From contig JANRID010000007.1 in the NCBI GenBank assembly GCA_033765305.1, positions 83,141 to 147,140 of the forward strand: a stretch of 64,000 nucleotides of DNA. The letters run 5' to 3'. The DNA comes from RDXT01 sp033765305. Its GTDB lineage: Bacteria; Bacteroidota; Bacteroidia; J057. A program made the position numbers and the translations under genes. A model generated the notes under the pieces. That model did no database searches. It had not been told where the DNA came from and was given only the letters and a program-made list of their open reading frames with translations. Positions 50,302 through 59,098 of the stretch are shown in pieces (the first letter of the stretch is position 1; every line of letters starts with the position of its first letter).

Positions 50302-51813
50302 ATGGATGTACTCGAGCGCATCATCGGCTCCTTGTCGGGAGATGAAGTCCGCCGCTTCAAGATCCTTTCCAACCGCTTCAAGGCGGAGGAGGAGAAAAAG
50401 CTGCTGGTCCTCTTCGACATGCTCCGGGAGGGCGGCGGCACCGAGGAGCAGCTGCTGCTGCGGCTGTATCACACCCTCAGCCCGCGGAGCAAAAACAGCT
50501 ACTACCGGCTGCGCAACCAGCTGCTGACCAACCTGGAAAAGAGCCTGCTCTTTTACAGCACGCATACCAGCAGCCGCAGCGCCGTGGATGCGCACAGCAC
50601 CCTGCAGCTCGCGCTGCTGCTGCGCAACCGCTCCCTGCACCGGGAATCCTATCATTACCTGCGCAAAGCCGAGAAGCTGGCCCAGGAGTTCGAGGCGTAC
50701 AACCTGCTGGAGGTGATCTACGACGAGATGGTGCAGCTGGCAGCGCTGTACGACGTGGAGATCGAGCAGGTCATCGAGCGGCGGCGCGCCAACCAGCGCC
50801 GCCTCGAAGTGATCCGGCAGACCAGCGAGGTGCTGGGCATGATCACGCGGCAGCTCAGCCGCCGCAACTACGCCCGGAGCCAGCGCAGCCAGTCGGTGAT
50901 CGACACCCTGGAGCAGATCCGGAGCCAGCTGGAGGAGCACGAGACCCTGTTTCAGTCCGCTTCGGGCAAAATCCTGATTATCCGCACGGTAGCTGCCATT
51001 CTGCTGCAAAAGAGTGCCTTCGGCGAGCTGGCGGAATACGCCCAGGGCGCATTCGAAGACCTGGAGCGCAGCGGGCTTTTCAGCGAGGAGACCCATCCAC
51101 TGCGCCTCAACCTGCGGATCTGGCGCATCAATGCCCTCCAGAAGCTCCTCCGCCTGGACGAAGCCCGGCAGGCAATCCAGGGGTTCCGCGCAGATTTGGA
51201 GGCGTATCAGAGCCGCTTTTACGCGGAATATGCGTTTTATTATTTCTCCTCCCGGATCTTCAACCTCAAATATACCGGCAAGCTCGAAGAAGCAGCCGCC
51301 GTGCTGCAGGAGGCCTTTTCCTCGGCCGGCCTTTTCCCCAATCCCATCTATCCGCTGTACCTCCAGATCTCGCTGGCCGACCAGTATTTCTGCGAAGGCC
51401 GCTACCCCGCCTGCCTCGAAGCGCTGGACCAGCTGGCACAGCAGGCGAACTTTTCCATGCTGGACGAAGAAATCCGGTGCTATGCAGCGGTTTTTCAGCT
51501 GGTTGCCCTCTATGAAGCCGGCGATCACGAAGCGGTGGAAGCACATGCGCACACGCTGCGGCGGCAGTTCGGCGCGCTCCTGCGCGAATCGGCCGACGGG
51601 CGGACAGACGCCTTCGTGCACATCCTGCTCCGGATGAACCAGGCAGCACTGGCCGGGCGCCAGCCCCGCCTCCGCACCCTGGTAAGCCGCTACCTGGATA
51701 CGTATCCCGCCTCGGAGGTAGGCGGCAATACCATTATCCGCTACGAAAGCTACCTGGAGGCCCGGATGAGCGGAAGGCCTTATTACGATGTGCTGCGCGA
51801 GGCGCTTGCCTGA
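50302..51813 (+). CDS. Helical-repeat (TPR-like) cytoplasmic protein of unknown function
   Basis: 503 residues from MDVLERIIGSLSGDEVRRF, with no signal peptide or membrane segment. Almost entirely alpha-helical; residues ~230-460 show degenerate TPR-like pairs (EYAQGAFEDLER, LEEAAAVLQEAF, YPACLEALDQLA). Similar proteins of about 500 residues occur in Saprospirales/Chitinophagales genomes, without known role. A weak -7-like TATATTTA (50267-50274) within an inverted repeat GGGCAGT/ACTGCCC precedes it. Confidence 0.75.
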   Translation: MDVLERIIGSLSGDEVRRFKILSNRFKAEEEKKLLVLFDMLREGGGTEEQLLLRLYHTLSPRSKNSYYRLRNQLLTNLEKSLLFYSTHTSSRSAVDAHSTLQLALLLRNRSLHRESYHYLRKAEKLAQEFEAYNLLEVIYDEMVQLAALYDVEIEQVIERRRANQRRLEVIRQTSEVLGMITRQLSRRNYARSQRSQSVIDTLEQIRSQLEEHETLFQSASGKILIIRTVAAILLQKSAFGELAEYAQGAFEDLERSGLFSEETHPLRLNLRIWRINALQKLLRLDEARQAIQGFRADLEAYQSRFYAEYAFYYFSSRIFNLKYTGKLEEAAAVLQEAFSSAGLFPNPIYPLYLQISLADQYFCEGRYPACLEALDQLAQQANFSMLDEEIRCYAAVFQLVALYEAGDHEAVEAHAHTLRRQFGALLRESADGRTDAFVHILLRMNQAALAGRQPRLRTLVSRYLDTYPASEVGGNTIIRYESYLEARMSGRPYYDVLREALA

Positions 51814-51837
51814 AGCGCCCGGCTTCCGGCACTTCAG

Positions 51838-51851
51838 GTGACTTCTGTCAC
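51838..51851. promoter_or_regulatory. CRP/FNR-type operator candidate (distal)
   Basis: GTGACTTCTGTCAC fits the GTGA-N6-TCAC core of CRP/FNR-family operators. It lies about 180 bases before the inferred start of the persulfide-dioxygenase transcript. It also begins 25 bases after the preceding stop and is followed by a T-rich stretch, so a weak terminator is the alternative. Confidence 0.35.
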
Positions 51852-51971
51852 TGGATCTGTTTTTCATGCGGCGCAGCTTGCGTGTATTCCGGAACCGCAA
51901 CAGGTTCCGCTCCGAGACCCGTTCTGTGATTCCAGGTGCTGCCGGCGCATTCCGCAGAAGTCCTGCCCGCA

Positions 51972-51987
51972 AGTGACTGGAATCACT
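51972..51987. promoter_or_regulatory. CRP/FNR-type operator candidate (proximal)
   Basis: AGTGACTGGAATCACT, a perfect 5-base inverted repeat with the six-base spacing of CRP/FNR sites. Its centre is 41-42 bases before a start point placed five bases after the -7 box at 52009-52016, the class II activator position. Confidence 0.5.
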
Positions 51988-52008
51988 GAACCGCAGCCCC
52001 CGGCGTGC

Positions 52009-52016
52009 TAGGTTTG
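52009..52016 (+). promoter_or_regulatory. -7 box of the persulfide-dioxygenase-like gene
   Basis: Exact TAGGTTTG, 31 bases before the chosen ATG. The usual TTG is absent 20 bases upstream (CTG instead), as expected for a promoter that needs an activator. Confidence 0.6.
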
Positions 52017-52047
52017 CCCCCATCCTTACATGATCCGACCGCTCGCT

Positions 52048-53466
52048 ATGAAAGTTGAACAGATTTACACCGGATGCCTGGCCCATGGGGCCTACTACAT
52101 CGAGTCCAACGGCGAAGCCGCCATCGTGGATCCGCTGCGCGAAATCGCGCCCTATCTGGAACGTGCGAAGTCAGACGGAGCCTCGATCAGGTATGTGCTG
52201 GAAACCCACTTCCACGCCGATTTTGTCTCCGGCCACCTCGATCTGGCGCGGGCCAGCGGTGCGCAGATTGTATTCGGCCCCACGGCGCAGCCGGCATTCG
52301 AGGCCCATGTCGCTACAGACGGCGAACTGCTGCCCCTCGGAAAGGTGTTCATCAAGGTGCTGCACACGCCGGGCCACACGATGGAGTCGGCGACGTACCT
52401 GCTGATCGACGAAGCGGGGAAAGAACATGCGATCTTCTCCGGCGATACCCTGTTCATCAACGATGTAGGCCGTCCCGACCTGGCTCAGAAAGCCGGCGTG
52501 CTGACGCTGGAAGATCTGGCAAGCCATCTGTATACTTCGCTGCGCACGAAAATCATGACTCTCCCGGACGAGGTGATCGTGTATCCCGGCCACGGCGCCG
52601 GCTCGGCCTGCGGCAAGAATATGTCCAAAGAAACAACCGATACCCTGGGTCATCAGAAGCAGTTCAACTATGCCCTGCGGGCGGATATGACACGCGAAGC
52701 GTTCATCCGCGAAGTGACCGAAGGCCTCGTGGCGCCGCCCGGCTACTTCCCGCTCAATGCCCGGATGAACCGCGAGGGCTACGACAGCATCGACGACGTG
52801 CTGGCACGGGGCATCCGCCCGCTTTCGCCGGAAGCCTTCGAAGCTGCCGCCAACGAAACCGGCGCCCTGCTGCTCGATACCCGCAGCCCCGAAGTGTTCG
52901 GGCAGGGCTTTATCCCGAACTCGATCAACATCGGCATCGACGGCACCTTCGCCCCCTGGGTCGGCGCGCTGATCCCCGACATCCGCCAGGAGATGCTCAT
53001 CATCGCCGATGCGGATCAGGTGCAGGAAGTGGTGACCCGCCTGGCCCGCGTGGGCTATGACTTCGCCATCGGCTACCTCGAAGGCGGATTCGAAGCCTGG
53101 AAAGCGGCAGGCAAGGAAATCGACCGGATTGAGTCGGTATCGGCTGGCGAACTGGCCCGCCGCCGGGCGGAAGACCCCGCGCTGCGCATCCTGGATGTGC
53201 GCAAAGCCAGCGAATACCAATCCGAGCACCTCGTGGGCGTGGACAACGTCCCGCTCGACTTCATCAACCAGCAGATGGCCCGGGTCCCGGCCGATACGCC
53301 TTGCTACATCCACTGCGCAGGCGGCTACCGCTCCATGATTTTCGTCTCCATCCTCCGTGCGCGCGGGTATGAGAACCTGATCAACGTGGAAGGCGGATTC
53401 GGCGCGATCAAGAAGACGGGGCAATTTGAAGTGACCGAATACGTCGCCCCGACGACGATGCTGTAA
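52048..53466 (+). CDS. MBL-fold / tandem rhodanese protein (persulfide-dioxygenase-like)
   Basis: 472 residues from MKVEQIYTGCLAHGAYYI (an ATG six codons earlier is possible). Residues ~1-250 are an ETHE1-like MBL domain (THFHADFVSGH, HTPGHTMES, FSGDTLF, YPGHGAGSACG). A first rhodanese (~270-365) lacks the catalytic cysteine (LIIADAD where the loop should be); the second (~375-465) has C423 in HCAGGYRS. Persulfide dioxygenases oxidise glutathione-type persulfides to sulfite, and rhodaneses move sulfane sulfur. A role in sulfide or persulfide detoxification is likely. A strong terminator follows. Confidence 0.92.
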   Translation: MKVEQIYTGCLAHGAYYIESNGEAAIVDPLREIAPYLERAKSDGASIRYVLETHFHADFVSGHLDLARASGAQIVFGPTAQPAFEAHVATDGELLPLGKVFIKVLHTPGHTMESATYLLIDEAGKEHAIFSGDTLFINDVGRPDLAQKAGVLTLEDLASHLYTSLRTKIMTLPDEVIVYPGHGAGSACGKNMSKETTDTLGHQKQFNYALRADMTREAFIREVTEGLVAPPGYFPLNARMNREGYDSIDDVLARGIRPLSPEAFEAAANETGALLLDTRSPEVFGQGFIPNSINIGIDGTFAPWVGALIPDIRQEMLIIADADQVQEVVTRLARVGYDFAIGYLEGGFEAWKAAGKEIDRIESVSAGELARRRAEDPALRILDVRKASEYQSEHLVGVDNVPLDFINQQMARVPADTPCYIHCAGGYRSMIFVSILRARGYENLINVEGGFGAIKKTGQFEVTEYVAPTTML

Positions 53467-53500
53467 CAAGAGTTATGTTGGGTGTCTATATGGCGATTGG

Positions 53501-53531
53501 GTCCGGAGGGCATGCCCTCCGGACGTTTTTT
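53501..53531 (+). terminator. Intrinsic terminator after the MBL-rhodanese gene
   Basis: An 11-bp perfect stem GTCCGGAGGGC / GCCCTCCGGAC (loop closes on AT) followed by G and six T. Confidence 0.93.
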
Positions 53532-53575
53532 GCCCTCGAACAGTCCTTTTTTTTCTACCGGTTATCCTCCCTATC

Positions 53576-53905
53576 ATGCTGAATTTCCTGAAAAACCTCT
53601 TCAAGCAGCCCTACGAAACGCTCAGCGGTTCCGAATTCAAAGCCCGGTTCAGCCAGACGAAAGGCGCGGTGCTGCTGGATGTGCGCACCCCGGCCGAATT
53701 CAAGTCCGGCGCGATTTCCGGGGCTAAAAATCTGGATGTGACGTCAGCCGGCTTTGCTGAAAAAGCAGCCAAGCTGGATAAGTCGAAGACGTACTTCCTC
53801 TATTGCCGCAGCGGCGCCCGCAGCGGCCAGGCCTGCTCCTTTCTGTCCCAGCAGGGCTATACGGTTTACAATCTGTCGGGCGGCATCGGCTCCTGGCCGC
53901 GCTGA
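53576..53905 (+). CDS. Single-domain rhodanese
   Basis: 109 residues. An N-terminal NFLKNLFKQPYETLS, then a rhodanese fold with VLLDVRTPAEF and the active loop C77-RSGARS. Likely a cytosolic sulfurtransferase acting with the MBL-rhodanese protein upstream, though a terminator separates them and I see no TAnnTTTG box. Its last 40 bases overlap the convergent eamA-type gene. Confidence 0.92.
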   Translation: MLNFLKNLFKQPYETLSGSEFKARFSQTKGAVLLDVRTPAEFKSGAISGAKNLDVTSAGFAEKAAKLDKSKTYFLYCRSGARSGQACSFLSQQGYTVYNLSGGIGSWPR

Positions 53906-54807
53906 GGCGCAGGCTTGTCCCGGGTAATGAGCAGAATGCCGGCCATCACGATGGCTGTGCCGCCTGCCTGCATCCAGGTAAAGGATTCGCCCAGCACCAC
54001 ATAGGCCATGACGAGGGTAGAGACGGGCCCGATCGCGCCGAGGATGGACGCGGGCCCGGCTCCGACCCGGCGGATGCCTTCGGACAGCATGAAGGTGGGG
54101 ATGACCGTGGAAAGCATGGCCATCAGGCCTGCATACAGATACACCTGCCAGGGGTAGCGCCACAGGCTGCCGTCCAGCTGGAGGGCGGCATGCGCAAACA
54201 TGCAGAGACAGGCGGCCAGCATTGACCAGGCGGTGAAGCGCAGCGTGCCGAAGCGGTGCACCAGCCGCCCGTTGGCGACCAGGTAGATGGCATACGTGAG
54301 CGCACAGGCAAAAATCCAGAGCGAACCCGTGATCAGGGCCTGCCGGTCGCCCGTTTCGATATCGCCCGTCATGACCAGCAGGATGCCCGCATAGGTAATG
54401 GCCAGCGCTGCGGCCTGAATCCGGGTGATCGGCTTGCGGAATACCGCCCAGGAGATGAGCACCACCAGGGTCGGGTACGAAAACAGAATCAGCCGTTCGA
54501 TGCCTGCGCTTACGTACTGGAGGCCGAGAAAATCGAAGAGGCTGGCGAAGTAATACCCGGTAATGCCGGTAGCGCCTACCGTCAGGTAGTCGCGGGGCGT
54601 CATGCGGGGAGACTCGCCTTTGGGGCGGATCCGCCAGGCAATGGCCGCATACACCGGAAAGGCAAACAGCAGGCGCAGGGCCAGCAGGGGCACCGCAGTG
54701 GCGCCATGCTGATAGGCCAGCTTGACGAAGATGGCTTTGGTGGAGAAAAAAATCGCGCCTGTAAGCACGATCAGGGCACCCTGGAGGGCGCGGCGGTGCA
54801 GATTCAT
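53866..54807 (-). CDS. EamA-family (DMT) transporter
   Basis: 313 residues with ten membrane helices in two EamA repeats (GAIFFSTKAIFVKLAY; SLWIFACALTYAIYLVANG; GPVSTLVMAYVVLGESFT). Family members export or exchange amino acids and other metabolites; the substrate here is unknown. The start overlaps the viaA stop as ATGA, so it is the last gene of the pdxA-ravA-viaA unit. The C-terminal tail is read antisense to the rhodanese gene. Confidence 0.9.
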   Translation of the reverse strand: MNLHRRALQGALIVLTGAIFFSTKAIFVKLAYQHGATAVPLLALRLLFAFPVYAAIAWRIRPKGESPRMTPRDYLTVGATGITGYYFASLFDFLGLQYVSAGIERLILFSYPTLVVLISWAVFRKPITRIQAAALAITYAGILLVMTGDIETGDRQALITGSLWIFACALTYAIYLVANGRLVHRFGTLRFTAWSMLAACLCMFAHAALQLDGSLWRYPWQVYLYAGLMAMLSTVIPTFMLSEGIRRVGAGPASILGAIGPVSTLVMAYVVLGESFTWMQAGGTAIVMAGILLITRDKPAPQRGQEPMPPDRL

Positions 54808-56435
54808 GCGCTGCGTCGTTTGACCCTGGCAGCCTGGGCCTGCGCAAGGATCTCGAAGTGATCCACAGCCTGGCGGGCCAGCCCCGGCTGATCGAGGTCG
54901 TAGATCCAGTGGTTGTCGAAAATGGGCAGGGGCAGGGTCCGCGAATCCGGCCTGCGGGTCACATACAGGCTGTGGAAGCTTACCCCGCGCGATTTCCGGA
55001 GCACCTCCACCCGGTCGCTGAGTTCGCGGTCTATGCGGGGCAGGATAAAATCGGAGATCACCAGCACATCGGCATAGCGGTAGGCCTCGCGTTCGAGCAC
55101 ATCGAGGGTTTCGCGGAGGGCCGGCTGCAGATCGGTGCCCCCGTGGAAGCTCATCCGCAGAAACTCCACCATGCGGGTCAGATCCTGCTCCATGCCGGTC
55201 ATCTCGAAGGTGCTGATGCCGGTGGAAAAGGAAATCAGGTAGGCGCGGCGCTGCTGGCGCAGGGCCAGCTCCAGCACGGCCAGCGCCAGGGCCTTGGCCA
55301 TGCGCTCCGGCCCGCCGAACATCGATCCGCTGGTATCCATGACGACGATGAAAGGCCCGCGTTCATCTACGGTTGTCCGCCGGAGGCGGGATTCCTGCTG
55401 GACCTCAGCCCGTTTGCCCTGGGAGCGGTACTGGAAGGTCAGCAGTTTTTTTTCCACGTACTTCAGCGCAAAGAGGGTCTCCGTTTCCGGCGTGCTGAGC
55501 AGGGCGATCTCAGAGGGGATCATGGCGCTCAGGTCGTCGCTCTGGTGGATGCCGGTAATCTCCGACTTGCCGTAGCGCTCGGGCCGCCAGGTCTCTTTGA
55601 CGCTTGGCCCCAGCAGGCGGCGCTCCTCGTAGGCTTGGCGGGAAGAAGACCAGCGGCCCAGCAGCTCGGCCAGCTCGCGCAGGCTGCTGTCGCGCTGCAG
55701 CGTCTGCGCATACGCCTCCAGATGCTGCCAGCTCAGGCGGTTCCAGCTTCCCAGATGATCGCTCCAGACGTGGCCGATGAAGTTGTACACCGGCGCCAGC
55801 AGCTCGCCCAGCGTTTGCAGCTTGGCCACCTTGGAGTCCAGCTGGCTTGCATACCCGCTGAAATGCTCCTCCAGAAACGCATCCTCGACCGCCTGCACCT
55901 TGCGGGCGAGGCCGTGCCGCCATTCCTCCAGCAGGTTCTGCTCCAGAATCTCGCGCTCGCCGGGGTGATCCGGCCCGGCCAGCGCTTTGCGGTAGAAGCT
56001 CCAGGCCTGTGCGCGCTCCGGGTACCATGCATCCAGCTGGCCGAGGGTTTCCATCCACGACTCCGTATCCGCCTCCCGGGACAGGCTGCTGAAGCGCTTT
56101 TCCTCCTCCTGGTACGGATGGGATACCTTAAACTGGTGATAGGTCTTTTTGCACCAGGCCAGCGTCTCGCGGGCAACACTGAAAGCAAAGTCTTCATTGT
56201 TGCGCGTCAGGTGGCGCAGGTCCTCCTCATCGAGCAGCCGCAGCAGGATCCGGTGCCAGTTGGGGTACAACTCCGGGATGCGGGACTGAAGCAGCTTCGG
56301 CAGCGCCTGAAAATTCGGATCGTAGAGATGCAGATAGAGCAATTCTGCCGTCAGGCGGCGCAATGGCTCGTCCATCAGGCCGCCGAAGAGGATAAACCCG
56401 GAGAGTTCCTGCTCAATTCTGGCTTTCCGCATCAT
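54804..56435 (-). CDS. viaA: ViaA-like VWA-domain protein
   Basis: 543 residues (540 from a second Met). A long helical N-terminal region (~1-320) is followed by a VWA domain with MIDAS DTSGSM from D367 and SFHGGTDLQPAL. Its partner RavA is encoded just upstream with a 23-base overlap. In E. coli ViaA stimulates the RavA ATPase and the pair has been tied to respiratory and Fe-S enzymes and to aminoglycoside sensitivity. Cytosolic, no signal peptide. Confidence 0.9.
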   Translation of the reverse strand: MMRKARIEQELSGFILFGGLMDEPLRRLTAELLYLHLYDPNFQALPKLLQSRIPELYPNWHRILLRLLDEEDLRHLTRNNEDFAFSVARETLAWCKKTYHQFKVSHPYQEEEKRFSSLSREADTESWMETLGQLDAWYPERAQAWSFYRKALAGPDHPGEREILEQNLLEEWRHGLARKVQAVEDAFLEEHFSGYASQLDSKVAKLQTLGELLAPVYNFIGHVWSDHLGSWNRLSWQHLEAYAQTLQRDSSLRELAELLGRWSSSRQAYEERRLLGPSVKETWRPERYGKSEITGIHQSDDLSAMIPSEIALLSTPETETLFALKYVEKKLLTFQYRSQGKRAEVQQESRLRRTTVDERGPFIVVMDTSGSMFGGPERMAKALALAVLELALRQQRRAYLISFSTGISTFEMTGMEQDLTRMVEFLRMSFHGGTDLQPALRETLDVLEREAYRYADVLVISDFILPRIDRELSDRVEVLRKSRGVSFHSLYVTRRPDSRTLPLPIFDNHWIYDLDQPGLARQAVDHFEILAQAQAARVKRRSA

Positions 56436-57987
56436 ACAGGTGCCGGGTTTTCTGAATTTCGACGCGGAGGCTCATCAGATCGGCAGCCAGGTGCCGCAGG
56501 CTTTCGAGCGACTGCCGGGCCAGCTCGTCCGGCACGAAGAGATGCCCGTCCAGTGCGCCGGCATCCAGCGTGCGGCGCTCCTCCACCCGGTGCAGAAACT
56601 GGTCGCACTGGCTGAGCAGCAGCTGGATCTGGCTGTTCCAGATTTTGACGGTCTCGGCAGACGGCAGCCGCGGCAGCATGGTCTCGCGTTCCTCGGTTTC
56701 GGTCTCTACCGGCAGGGTGCGGCCCTTGTTTTCAAGGGTAAATTCATCCTTGCGCGTGAACGCATAGGTCTGAAACGGGCGGAAGGTATTGCCCGTCTGC
56801 TCAAATACCGGAATAAAGACGGCATCCTGCCCGACCCGCAGCTTGTCGAGGTCCGACTGGCGGATAAATACCGAGGTATCCCCCCAGAAATTCTGCAGCA
56901 GGCAGAATTCGGTATCGAATTTATCCCGGTAGGGCTTGCAGACCGTCACCGTTTCATGCCGGACGGTCTGGGTGCCCTGCTTGATTTCGTGCTGGAGGGT
57001 TTCCAGCTCTGCTTTGAGCGGGCCCAGCCGCACGAGGCGGCGGTAGCCTTGCCCGGCGATGGCGCCCAGCACCAGGGCCACGGCCTCTTCCGCCTGGCTC
57101 TCCCGGTCCCAGATGCAGTCTGCAATCAGAAAGCAGTCCACGATCTGCACCTCCTGACGGTCATGCAGATAGGCGCAGGCACGCAGCAGGTTGGCGATCT
57201 TGCGCCAGCGTCGGTCGGAGACGTAGAGCTTGTCGTCGGCAGTGGCATTGCGCGTCCGCAGGGTGCGGCGCAGGCTGCTCAGCAGGCCCAGCACATGCGG
57301 GGGCACTGCCACGGCCGCCATGCCGGCCTGCCATTCGGCGTATTCGGCATCGCTGAGGCGGTCCGTTTCCGGAATGGACTGGCTCAGGTCGTTGGAGGCG
57401 CGGCTGACGAGCATTTCCTCGAATGCGCTGTCCTCCTCGATGTTGCCCAGCACCATCCGGATCAGAAAGCGGTCCCAGAGGGCCTCCAGCCCTTCGCCCT
57501 TGAGCGGCAGCTCATTGGAGGCGGAAATCAGGCCCCGGAGGTCCACCCTGAACTCCTGCTCGCCGTTGCGGAAAATTTTCTCGTTGAGCACCGTCAGCAG
57601 CGCATTCTGGATCGGCGGGCTGGCTTTCCAGATTTCATCGAGGAAGACGATGTTGGCGCCCGGCAGGTAGCGGGCGGTGATGCGCTCGTATTTGTCCTCG
57701 TTCTTAAGCTTGCTGATGGATACCGGGCCGAAGACCTCATCCGGGGTGCTGAACTTGCCCATCAGGTACTCGAAGGCGCGTGCCTCGCGGAAGATGTACT
57801 TCAGCCGCCGGGCGATCATGCTCTTGGCCACGCCGGGCGGGCCCAGCAGGAACACGCTCTCGCCGGCCAGGGTGGCCAGCAGCGCCATGCGCATGGGCTT
57901 TTCCTTCTCGTAGAGGCCTTCATTCAGCTTGGCGAGCAGGCGCATGACCCGCGCCTGGCGCCCCGGCGCTTGCGGCTGTGGTTCCAT
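56413..57987 (-). CDS. ravA: RavA-like MoxR AAA+ ATPase
   Basis: 524 residues. AAA+ core: Walker A GPPGVAKS (49-56), Walker B FLDEI (116-120), sensor 1 ISASNELP, and an arginine region WDRFLIRM. The C-terminal third, with the triple-helix/LARA-like part, matches RavA rather than short MoxR proteins. It would act as a chaperone-like ring with ViaA. It lies nine bases after pdxA. Confidence 0.93.
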   Translation of the reverse strand: MEPQPQAPGRQARVMRLLAKLNEGLYEKEKPMRMALLATLAGESVFLLGPPGVAKSMIARRLKYIFREARAFEYLMGKFSTPDEVFGPVSISKLKNEDKYERITARYLPGANIVFLDEIWKASPPIQNALLTVLNEKIFRNGEQEFRVDLRGLISASNELPLKGEGLEALWDRFLIRMVLGNIEEDSAFEEMLVSRASNDLSQSIPETDRLSDAEYAEWQAGMAAVAVPPHVLGLLSSLRRTLRTRNATADDKLYVSDRRWRKIANLLRACAYLHDRQEVQIVDCFLIADCIWDRESQAEEAVALVLGAIAGQGYRRLVRLGPLKAELETLQHEIKQGTQTVRHETVTVCKPYRDKFDTEFCLLQNFWGDTSVFIRQSDLDKLRVGQDAVFIPVFEQTGNTFRPFQTYAFTRKDEFTLENKGRTLPVETETEERETMLPRLPSAETVKIWNSQIQLLLSQCDQFLHRVEERRTLDAGALDGHLFVPDELARQSLESLRHLAADLMSLRVEIQKTRHLYDAESQN

Positions 57988-57996
57988 GCGGGCAGC

Positions 57997-59037
57997 TTAG
58001 TCGGATTCGTCGGCATCGAGGGAATGGGCGCGCAGCGTCTCGTTTTCCTGCCGGGTCTTGGAGAGGTCGATGGCCATGAAGAGCGCCTGGCGGAAGGAGG
58101 TGGGGTCGGCAAGGTCCTTGCCGGCGATGTCGTAGGCCACGCCGTGGTCGGGCGAAGTGCGCACGATGGGCAGGCCCGCCGTGAAATTGACCCCGTTGTA
58201 TCCGGCCAGCAGCTTGAAGGGGATCAGGCCCTGGTCGTGGTACATGGCCAGCGTAGCGTGGAACTTCTTGTAGGTCAGCGACCCGAAGTAGCCGTCGGCG
58301 GGATAGGGGCCCATGGCCATGATGTCCTGCGACTTCAGTTCTTCCACCGCCTGTACGATCATCTCCTCCTCGCTGCCGATGAGGCCCTTGTCGCCGGCAT
58401 GGGGGTTGAGGGCCAGGATGGCGATGAGGGGGCGGCGGATGCCGAAGTCCATCTCCAGCGTCTCGTTGAGCATCAGGGCTTTCTGCACGATTTTATCCAC
58501 TGTGAGCGCATCTGCGACCTCGCGCAGGGGCAGGTGGTTGGTGACGAGGCCCACGCGCAGCTCTTCGCTGGCCATGAGCATGAGGTTGTCGTCCACGTTG
58601 AAGGCGCGGGCGAGCAGCTCGGTATGGCCGATGAAGTCGGGGTCGACCTGCTGGAGGCTGGCCTTGTCCACGGGCAGGGTCACGAGGGCGTCCAGCTCTC
58701 GGTGCAGGGCATCGTCGATGGCGCGGCGCAGCGCCAGGTGGGCAGCGCGGCCGCCGATCTCGGAGGCTTTGCCGATGTCCACCCGCTCCAGGTCGGCCAT
58801 GCATTCGATGATGTTGAGGCGCTTGGGCTGGGCCTGGGCGGCATTGGGGATCACCTGATAGTGGAATTTCTCCACGTTCATGATCTTGCGGTAGATGTTC
58901 ACCGCGCGGGAGGAGCCGTAGAGGATGGGCGTGCAGAGGTCTTTAAGCCGCTGATCCTGAAACACTTTTATAATCAGCTCGGGGCCGATGCCGTTGACGT
59001 CGCCGAGGGTGATGCCGATGCGGAGTTTGTTGCTCAT
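57997..59037 (-). CDS. pdxA: 4-hydroxythreonine-4-phosphate dehydrogenase
   Basis: 346 residues from MSNKLRIGITLGDVNGIGPE; a longer in-frame extension runs through ksgA and is rejected. Family motifs: GDVNGIGPE, metal-site histidines in FIGHTE, YHDQGLIPFK and SPDHGVAYDIAG. It oxidises 4-phospho-hydroxythreonine in DXP-independent... more precisely the deoxyxylulose-dependent route to pyridoxal phosphate. PLP serves Alr and Kbl in this window. It is divergent from ksgA and heads the ravA-viaA-eamA unit. Confidence 0.95.
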   Translation of the reverse strand: MSNKLRIGITLGDVNGIGPELIIKVFQDQRLKDLCTPILYGSSRAVNIYRKIMNVEKFHYQVIPNAAQAQPKRLNIIECMADLERVDIGKASEIGGRAAHLALRRAIDDALHRELDALVTLPVDKASLQQVDPDFIGHTELLARAFNVDDNLMLMASEELRVGLVTNHLPLREVADALTVDKIVQKALMLNETLEMDFGIRRPLIAILALNPHAGDKGLIGSEEEMIVQAVEELKSQDIMAMGPYPADGYFGSLTYKKFHATLAMYHDQGLIPFKLLAGYNGVNFTAGLPIVRTSPDHGVAYDIAGKDLADPTSFRQALFMAIDLSKTRQENETLRAHSLDADESD

Positions 59038-59098
59038 AAGGGGAGGCGGAAGGTGCAAGACGCAATTTGCGTAAGTTAAGCGGCAAATTACAAAACGG

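Noticed and set aside
40539..51852. Shared 12-mer TGACTTCTGTCA as a regulon motif linking efflux and sulfur genes
   Set aside because: Only two copies; the copy at 40539 lies inside an operon gap and can form a hairpin, so chance is likely. Kept only as a low-confidence site.
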